Shown piece after piece: positions 57,071 to 64,000 of a DNA stretch of 64,000 bases. The notes beneath the pieces were generated by a model. That model was not told the origin of the DNA, did not search any database, and worked only from the letters and a program-made list of their open reading frames with translations. This DNA is from Nymphaea colorata (Eukaryota; Streptophyta; Magnoliopsida; Nymphaeales; Nymphaeaceae): contig NC_045142.1 in the NCBI RefSeq assembly GCF_008831285.2, positions 26,673,876 to 26,737,875 of the forward strand, given 5' to 3'. Every line of letters starts with the position of its first letter. The stretch's first letter is position 1. Made by a program: the position numbers and the translations under genes.

Positions 57071-57551
57071 CTTTTTACGTGGAACAGGTTTTTCCAATTT
57101 CCAGCCAGTGAAACTGAAACCCTTGGAATTTTAGGTCTCAAGAAGGAAAATACTTTAATTTTAATCGTCTTTATTCAGATGAGGGAAAATAAAAATTTCC
57201 AGGAACCACGAGACATTGCCAATAAATAAACCATAGGAAAGCTTAGGGTAATTTTTTTCCAACGCCTTTTTTCTTTTCTTTTTTTATAATTACAAAAATC
57301 TTATGCCTTTTCCGAAAAAAGCTACGCTTTTGATAAAAATTCTTAAATAAGTACTTTTAAGGCAAACTTTTGCAAAAACGGGAAAAGAACAATAAATTTT
57401 TTAATCATTTTCTTGTCGTTACCTTATTAAAGATTTATGGAGTTTCTCAATGGCCCATCGATGGTATCATGGTGCCATCATCTTTTGACAATGCAAGAAA
57501 AATGAATGTGTTTCGCAATTGGGAATCTTTTCAGTTCCATTGTTCTGCAAC
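57071..57551. other. AT-rich spacer upstream of eS21
   Basis: No gene is seen. T and A runs dominate up to the prohibitin pseudogene. Confidence 0.55.
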
Positions 57552-57743
57552 TTTCGAGAACAAGATCCGCAGGTGCATCCATTCTTCTTCATGCCTGCAA
57601 ATCGATCTTGCAGATGTCCAGCAACAGATCTTCTGAGTTCAAGTATGTTTCGAGAACGAGATCCGCAGGTGCATCCATTCTTCTTCATGCCTGCAGATCG
57701 ATCTTGCAGATGTCCAGCAACAGATCTTCTGAGTTCAAGTATG
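57552..57743. repeat. 96-bp tandem duplication of the pseudogene 3' end
   Basis: Two near-identical units at 57552-57647 and 57648-57743. On the minus strand each carries the prohibitin C-terminal segment LNSEDLLLDICKIDLQA plus its stop codon and the next ~45 bases. The copies differ at about three bases, so the duplication is recent compared with decay of the parent. Confidence 0.93.
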
Positions 57744-58900
57744 TTTTGTTGTGATCTGAACGTGAGAGCGTGTGAGCTATCTCCCTTGCAGCTTCAAATT
57801 TTCTTGATATGAATGCAGGATCGTGAGCTTTCATGCTCGTGGGCACAAACCAAAACATGAAAAACTTGTTGCAGGAAGAACTCATGTAGTGAAGGAGGAC
57901 ACTGCAGATTCCACAAGAAAGCCATTCATACAAGGAACATCTCATGTACCACTGCCTTATGACAATTAGAAACAGCCCTGCTTCTAAAAGTTTAAAAGCA
58001 GCTTCTTGGTATGTTCTAAGGCTAAACCTCAGCATTACCTTGCATTCTGATCTACAATCCTTTTACCATGTAAAGGCATTTTCTCCCCTCTGCCCTAATA
58101 GTAGCATTTTTTTTTATCCTGTTCTGCTTACAAGATACTTAGTTCGTTCTGCTTCTTGTGCATCGACCTGCTTGACTTCGATGGCAGCAGAAAACTACTT
58201 TTGAAAAGCAAATTCTGTCATGAACACATCATCTAGAGCTATGTTAAAGTATCTTGCCCTATCTGCCAAAATTTTTCTGATCTCAGCTACTAACAATCTG
58301 CAAACTTAATATGATTCAATACAGAAGAGTCAAGGAATTGACAAGGAAACTCCATATTCAGCCATGCCCAATGCTTAACATGAATTCCACGGTTTCCAAA
58401 CTGCCTAAGGACCACTCTTTGGACAAGTTGCATTCCCTCTCTTAGAGTGATCAGCCGGTTAGTATTGTCTTGTGGAACCACGGCTACTGTTTCAGTGACC
58501 ATTTAACGCAGAACAGTTCTATTGTAATTTTTAGCAAGGATACAGTGGATTGCAGGAAATTGGTATGGTAAGGGACGATTGAGAACTCTGACACCAATGC
58601 TGACCTGCATAAATGTGTAGCTTTTTTATCATAATGCATTGTAAGAGAAAGAAAAAGAATGAAAGCCTTGTGCTTAAGGATTTCAGATTGTGCAAAAATT
58701 AAACCAGAAAAATATATGAGAGAAAGAAAAGTTCAAAAGAAGTTCGTCTAATAGTTAACAGTTGCAGCCAGTGATCCCTACGTTTAAGTAAAATGAAAAA
58801 CAAGTATTTGTGACATGTTAGATGAATCTGTGCGTGAACATCGTACATGATCGATCTATCAAGCAAAAGGTATCTTTACATGAGTTCCTTCAGGATGAAC

Positions 58901-59313
58901 CTGCAACAAAGGCATACCAGCAAACAAATAATGCATCTTCATCCACTGAACTTGAAAGCCAAGAAAAATTAGAAAAGCTGTGACCTAATTTTGTGAGAGC
59001 AATTCAGCTGAAACCAGCCGCTCAAAATTAGCCATCAAGCCGACGGTTCGTGTTGCCAAAGTATCAAAATTAGCCATCAAGCCGACGATTCGTGTTGCCA
59101 AAGTATCAAAATTAGCCATCAAGAAGACGATTCGTGCTGCCAAATCACAGAAACATGAAAGTGTTCGGTGTTTCTGCGATCAACTTACGGAGAACATCAC
59201 AAAGCAAATGCCACTGTGCTCAAGCTTATGCAACGTCCATTAATCAGACTCACCGATTTAGGCGTAACTAATGTGAAGCGACTACCAAAGGCGTCGAAGG
59301 AATCAGAAGATGC
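58901..59313 (-). other. First intron of the prohibitin pseudogene
   Basis: Bounded by a decayed donor (AAG then GCATCT) and a good acceptor (TTGTTGCAG). It contains the 42-bp minisatellite at 59022-59147. Confidence 0.6.
59022..59147. repeat. 42-bp minisatellite, three copies
   Basis: Copies begin at 59022, 59064 and 59106. The unit begins TCAAAATTAGCCATCAAGCC and contains ACGNTTCGTG(T/C)TGCCAAA. Because 42 is a multiple of three, the array is open in more than one frame on both strands, but no gene is supported there. Confidence 0.93.
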
Positions 59314-59401
59314 CTTGTCCTTGATGCCAACAGCCCTTTTTGAAGACGACAGCCCGATGGCCCGCCCCAACATTGAAAAGGCTATGATTCGATAGAGCAA
59401 G

Positions 59402-60574
59402 GTAAGGACTGCCTACTTCACAAGCGTTGAGACCGGACCTTGGAACGGCACTCTCGGGATTCGAATATTGGTCGACTACGTGGTGATAAAATTTGATTTG
59501 ATGCTAATGAAAAGCTGTGTAGATACGGGCGTTCAGTTGTCTTCATCTAAAATTCTTCTCTAAGACTCTTCTGATTCGATAACCCATGAATATAACCCAT
59601 TAATTTAAGATGGGACACTTCCTCCCATGTTAAATCTGACATTTTCTATCTAGAAGGTAAAATTAAAGGTTTCAAGTGTCAATCTTGGGTAGACTTAATT
59701 TTATTAGTTTAATGAACCATTGATCTTTTACTTTTGTCACAAAAATATGTCGTATCATATCCACGTTAGACCAATGAATTTTGAATACTATGTAATCAAA
59801 TATCCCTATAGAGTATAGAGGAAAGGAAAGAACTTGAATGTCGCATGACCACGAGCGATGGTTTATGATGTGATAACGGTTTTTATGATATTTTTAACAC
59901 TGATCATTTTTTTATTTCTAAGGGACACTTGTCATATAACATATATATATATATATATATATAGTTGTTAAATAGTAACTTTAGCTATTTAGAATCACTC
60001 AACCTTCTAATCAAGCTCTCCATCTAGTTAACTTTGATTTTTGAAAGGGAGCCCCCGATAGTTCCCTCTCTTTTAAGAAGGTTAGGTGGACAACCCCATC
60101 CTTGAACACCGTTAAGAATGCTTGAGTGCTTATCTATATGGTACCAATGTTGCTCAGAAGTCATTTAAAACATTTTAGGGTGCGGCTAAGTCTCAGTGCT
60201 CCCAGAACTTCATGGTAAGACTTCATGTAGCAACTCATACAAAAAAAGAAAAAAAAAACGTAGCTTATGTTCAGGCACGGCTTTACAATAGGACTTTATG
60301 GAGCATTTTTTTTTACAAAATAATGTAGTTTATACTGGCTAGGTCTTCAAAGTTATAACAGAACCCATACCAAATATTCAGAAATTAATGTGAAACATAT
60401 CTGAAAATTATAGGATCGTTAATTTTCAAAATACTCGCTCGGCCTTTTTTCTTTCTTTGGATGGTATTTGCATTCGACTCGAATATCTATTCTTTCAAAA
60501 GGCATTTGCCAGTTACCTTTACCCGTCAGTCTGGTCCGTCCCTCTCCCGCCAAAGTGAGAGGGAGAGAGAGCTG
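59402..60574. other. Spacer and promoter region of the AlaX-like gene
   Basis: AT-rich, with an AT microsatellite at 59941-59963. No gene is seen. The last ~100 bases become richer in GC and GA just before the start codon, which suggests the 5' leader. Confidence 0.5.
59941..59963. repeat. AT microsatellite
   Basis: Uninterrupted AT dinucleotide run in the spacer before the AlaX-like gene. Confidence 0.9.
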
Positions 60575-63356
60575 ATGGACTTTCCGGCGACCAAGTTGAC
60601 ATATTTGGTTGAATGTGGACACCGTACTCGACTGCCTCCATCATCGCCTATTTCATGGTATGTCTCTCTTTCTGTGAAGTCTATGAGTTCTCTCCATATT
60701 TTCTTTGTTTTCTTCCTCTTGGCAGTTGGTTGGCTCATACCAGCATTTTGGTGGGCAAAATGATGATTGAAGGAGGAAGATCGGTCAGTTATGGTCTTGG
60801 AATCGACCATCTTCCATCCTCAAGGAGGCGGACGGCCGTCCGACACGGGCTTTATCTCAGACGCGAGCGGCGAGTTCAAATTCAGAGTGCAAGACGTCAT
60901 ATCGAGGAACGGAGTGGTAACAGTTTCCAATTCCCTCGTTCTTCTCTTTTTCCATTGTAACCACGTTAAAATTATTTATGAACTAGCTGTTCTTTTTCAT
61001 TACCACCGTGTCGATTTTGTTGCAATATATGCATTCTAGAGCAGTTGGATTAATGGGTCGTATTTGGTCTATTTCTCCACCATGTGTGCGATTTTGGTCT
61101 CATCATGATTGCTGCAAACTTGGTTTGTTAGTTTCTCTATGTTTTTGTTTGCGTTGCTAACTCAATTAAAAAACCGCAGTTTCCAAATACTTATATTTTA
61201 CTTTTATAGGATGTTCATTTTGGATGCTTCGATCCTCCACATCCCGGAGGTTCTTTGGCTCTTGACAAGGGACGGGGAGCTACTCTGCACGTAGGTGGCG
61301 AGCGGCGTGAGCTCAATTCAAGGTAATAATTTTAAGCTTAATGTGTTTTTATATTTTGAATAATATATGTTAGTTCCTATTAATTATAAATCCAATTTAT
61401 GGCTTTATGGTTGCCGACAAGAACTCCATCCACCCAGCTGAGAGTTCGGACCTGAGACCGTCAAGTTGAAGGAAGTCGACGGTCTGGGATGCTTCTTTTA
61501 GCATAATCCCTTAGAATCTGCTTAGACTTCAGGATTCTTTTAGGATAATCCCTTAGAATTCTGCTTAGACTTCAGGATTCATACTTCCAATTATCAATGG
61601 CTTGGAGTCTGGCTGCATTCCTTCATGGGTTTTTGTAATTTGCAGTTCTCTGCTCTACAGGTTTGTGGTTGCTGTTGACTTCCTTGTTTGGTCTTTGAAT
61701 CTATCTGGAACTTAGGCAATTCCTTTTATAGGCACCTTTTCAGTACCGATCGATGTCATAATTTGATGCGGAGGTTTATTTTATTTCCATCAGTTTACAG
61801 TTTGAGATGATGGTACAACGAGCTTCATTTATTCTTTTGTTGAAGAAAGTTATTTTTGGCCTGGGTGATAGTCATAGTGGTCGTCATTTATTGTTTTGCA
61901 TAAATGTGTAATGAGTTGGTTTTGTTTGTCAGTGAAGCTTTTGTCTTATGATAATTTTTATTTAAATCACATGGTGCGTATAGGTTGCATTATGCTGGGC
62001 ATTTGTTGGATATTTGCATGCGCAACGTTGGCCTCTCGCATTTAGAACCTGGGAAAGGCAACCATTTCTCTGATGGGTTTGAGTCTGAAACTGAGCTAAT
62101 TAATTTCATAATTTCTTACTCTTGACATACTCAATCATGATTGATTTGTCAAAAAACTTTGTTTAAATCAAATTTTTACTGTTAAACATGCTTGGCTTTC
62201 TTCATGATAAGTTCCCTCAGTTAAGATAGAATTTCAGATATTAATTCTACCACATGAAATCCATCAACTGGTGATCGCTTATTTGATATCAACTGTTCAA
62301 CCGAAGCATGCCTTTGTTCCCTGGGTACTTCTCCCTTGCCTGTCAGGAAAACCTCCTAGCGTTTTGGCCTTGTGGTGAAGCACCGTCAGTGTTGAACTCT
62401 AGACCTCCTCAAACGTAGGCTTCAAGCCAACTCATCTAGCCCAGTGAGTGGAGTGCGGGTGTTTGCACAAGAGTAGGGAACCATTGTAAAAGCAATGAAG
62501 GACAGAGCAGCGGCTTCCAGTTTTTCACTGCAGGTCAGATTGATATCTGAAGAGCCACATAGGAGGGAAGCAGCATGTTGAATTGCCAAAAGAAGCAGGC
62601 TGTTATGTGTACTAATTTTGTAGTTTTTTTGAGTTCTTAATTATCTTAAATTGGTGGTATTTGTTCCTAATTAAAAATAAAAACACATATTCACACTGGT
62701 TCAATGGAGCTGATACAGCTCAATCCTGTGCACCATCTCACAATATCGACTGTAGCTTGCAGAAGGTTGTACTTGTCATTTGGAACAGCTCTAATTAACA
62801 AAGGTAATTGAAAAATATCATGACAGGTGAAGAAGACACATTGTTATTGTGTCCATGGACTCCATGGCTTGCAATGTCTGCCCATGTGTGTGCATAGAAC
62901 ATTGTCTTTTACCTTCTAGCTGGCAACATAGATTATTAGATGGCCTTACATTCTGTCCATGTTGCTAATTTTGTTCTTTGTTGCAGTTTTATCATTCCAT
63001 ACTCATGGCAAGCAATAGAAATAGTCAAGTTGAATAATGTGATTATGATTACTAAAAGGTTGACAACTATGCTACTTAGATTGAATTGCCGTGTAGCCTT
63101 GGCCTTTCATGGCCTCTCTACTCAGTCTTTGATGTGGCAAATTTTCCATTTTAAAAGCATTGTAATGTTAGCAATTTAGCATTGTTGGATGTTGAAATGT
63201 TCTAAAATTAAGTTTTTAGTTTTTACCTTCATTTGTATGTTTTGGTCACTGCAGGTCCTTTGTGGAATATAAAGGTGTAATCCCACAAAAGAATTACAAA
63301 AATGGGCTATAGAATTGGAAGATGAAGCCAACAGATTGATCTCTATTGGTGGTAAG
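60575..63356 (+). CDS. AlaX-like alanyl-tRNA editing protein, 5' part
   Basis: Visible exons: 60575-60657, 60773-60916, 61210-61322, 61984-62076 and 63255-63356. The gene continues beyond 64000. AlaX proteins are free-standing relatives of the AlaRS editing domain that remove mischarged amino acids such as serine from tRNA-Ala. The core is clear: VLESTIFHPQGGGRPSDTGF (the conserved HPQGGGQPSDTG motif), RVQDVISRNG, DPPHPGG, RRELNSRLHYAGHLLDICM with the HxxxH metal-binding pair, and SFVEYKGVIP. Exon 1 starts MDFPATKLTYLV. The expected MW..YSTAS segment then follows one base out of frame; alternatively, translation could start at the in-frame ATG at 60613. Exon 5 also has a one-base loss after GVIPQK: the expected ELQKWAIELEDEANRLISIG is in another frame. 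Downstream exons with the second HxxxC-type site are outside the window. Confidence 0.82.
62365..62440 (+). mobile_element. Possible tRNA-derived SINE fragment in intron 4
   Basis: TGGCCTTGTGGT (62365) matches the polymerase III A box at 10 of 12 positions, and GTGTTGAACTC about 24 bases on is B-box-like. Plant SINEs often carry such a GGCCTTGTGGTGAAG start. The ends are undefined. Confidence 0.22.
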
Positions 63357-64000
63357 GTGAGTTCTAGTGATTATTCTATACTAGGGGGTTGTGGGCGCGT
63401 GGTTGTGGAAATTAAAATCAAAGACTTGTCCTGTACCACTAAGAATTAGGCAGTTAGGCATCATAGTATGTAATTCCGAGTTAGAGAATAAAATGCTATT
63501 GAGGATTAGCATATATGTGCATGTCTAAATAAAATCAGGTGGTTTAACAGTTCTAGCTTAATGGTCTTATGATTTAATTTGCTGCGACTAGAATATGTAT
63601 GCATTTACTCTCTTTGAATGTGAATATGCTCCTTCACTAAATAGTCAATTGCGAGCCTGTAGTCTGTGTCTTGTATTTGTTAAATTTCAAGTCACGTAGC
63701 AGGTCAAAAGTTTCATTTCATCCTGTGCCTTGTCAATCATAAGTTAACATAGCATGATCAAACAATTTTCTGATGCATTTTAAAGTGATTTTAATATTGG
63801 AAGTATATACTAGAAGAAGATAGATTGGAACGTAGGTCTAAGAAACTGATAATAGCTCTCAACAGCTCACAAAGATGAAACACAGGGTTTTTATAAGAGC
63901 AGCTCCAGAGTGCGTTCAAGCAGAGCAATAACCTTTTCGTTATACCAAAAGTGCTTGAAAGAAGCTTACAAAAGAATGGGATAAACAGTTCCTCTAATAC
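63357..64000 (+). other. Intron of the AlaX-like gene running off the window
   Basis: After the GTGAGT donor at 63357 I see no further exon of this family before the window ends. Confidence 0.55.

Larger units (their letters stand above)
57685..59400 (-). pseudogene. Prohibitin pseudogene with retained introns
   Basis: Minus-strand fragments follow prohibitin order. First exon, about 59400-59314: SLFNVGAGHRAVVFK, then after a one-base shift RAVGIKDK. Second exon, 58900 to about 58760: VHPEGTHVKIP, then stops, then MYDVHAQ in another frame. Third exon, 58604 to about 58290: VSIGVRVLNRP, KNYNRTVL, an in-frame stop, and NRLITLREG. Final segment to 57685: DPAFISRKFEAAREIAHTLS and LNSEDLLLDICKIDLQA. 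Prohibitins are mitochondrial inner-membrane ring scaffolds with conserved NVEGGHRA, GIKDKVYPEGTH, RVLTRP, QLITQRE and RKIEAAREIA motifs. Acceptors precede exons two and three, so this is a duplicated gene copy, not a processed one. Frameshifts, stops and loss of the central coiled coil show it is dead. The first donor now reads GCATCT. Confidence 0.85.

Noticed and set aside
59168-59395. 75-codon plus-strand frame
   Set aside because: It is the opposite strand of prohibitin pseudogene exon 1, where the minus strand shows the SLFNVGAGHRAVVFK motif.

Overview
The window is nuclear DNA of a flowering plant. Its genes are split by many GT-AG introns of about 0.1 to 2.5 kb, the spacers are AT-rich with CT/GA and AT microsatellites, and short non-autonomous transposons are scattered through it. 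The gene products (ATP-citrate lyase B, ribosomal protein eS21, a GT47 exostosin, a DUF3110 protein, an FHA-AAA ATPase, an AlaX-like editing protein) are typical of plants. I cannot name the species.

Layout, left to right. 1-3380: spacer with short coding-like islands that I cannot identify. 3381-7677 (-): four-exon gene for a membrane-anchored DUF3110 protein. 7778-12010: spacer with a Tourist-like MITE and SINE-like copies. 12174-29890 (+): 27-exon gene for an FHA-domain AAA ATPase. 29891-32300: spacer with a 57-bp tandem repeat. 33491-36975 (+): three-exon GT47 exostosin gene, probably with a leader intron. 36976-43840: long spacer with a LINE 3' remnant and two MITE-like elements. 43870-51535 (+): ATP-citrate lyase subunit B, 16 coding exons plus a leader intron. 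52524-52688: intact hAT-type MITE. 53957-57040 (-): ribosomal protein eS21 with a leader intron. 57552-59400 (-): decayed prohibitin pseudogene that still has its intron positions. 60575 to beyond 63356 (+): 5' part of an AlaX-like gene that continues past the right edge.

The genes are unrelated housekeeping functions and nothing suggests a cluster or pathway. I translated every exon boundary by hand; five genes give continuous reading frames through conserved motifs. Two single-base losses in otherwise well conserved exons (AAA ATPase exon 22, AlaX exon 5), and a possible third in AlaX exon 1, all fall at homopolymer runs. They look more like assembly errors than gene death. Two introns use GC-AG sites. 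I found no new biological system; the most notable items are these frameshifts, the prohibitin pseudogene with its duplicated tail, and the transposons with clear ends.
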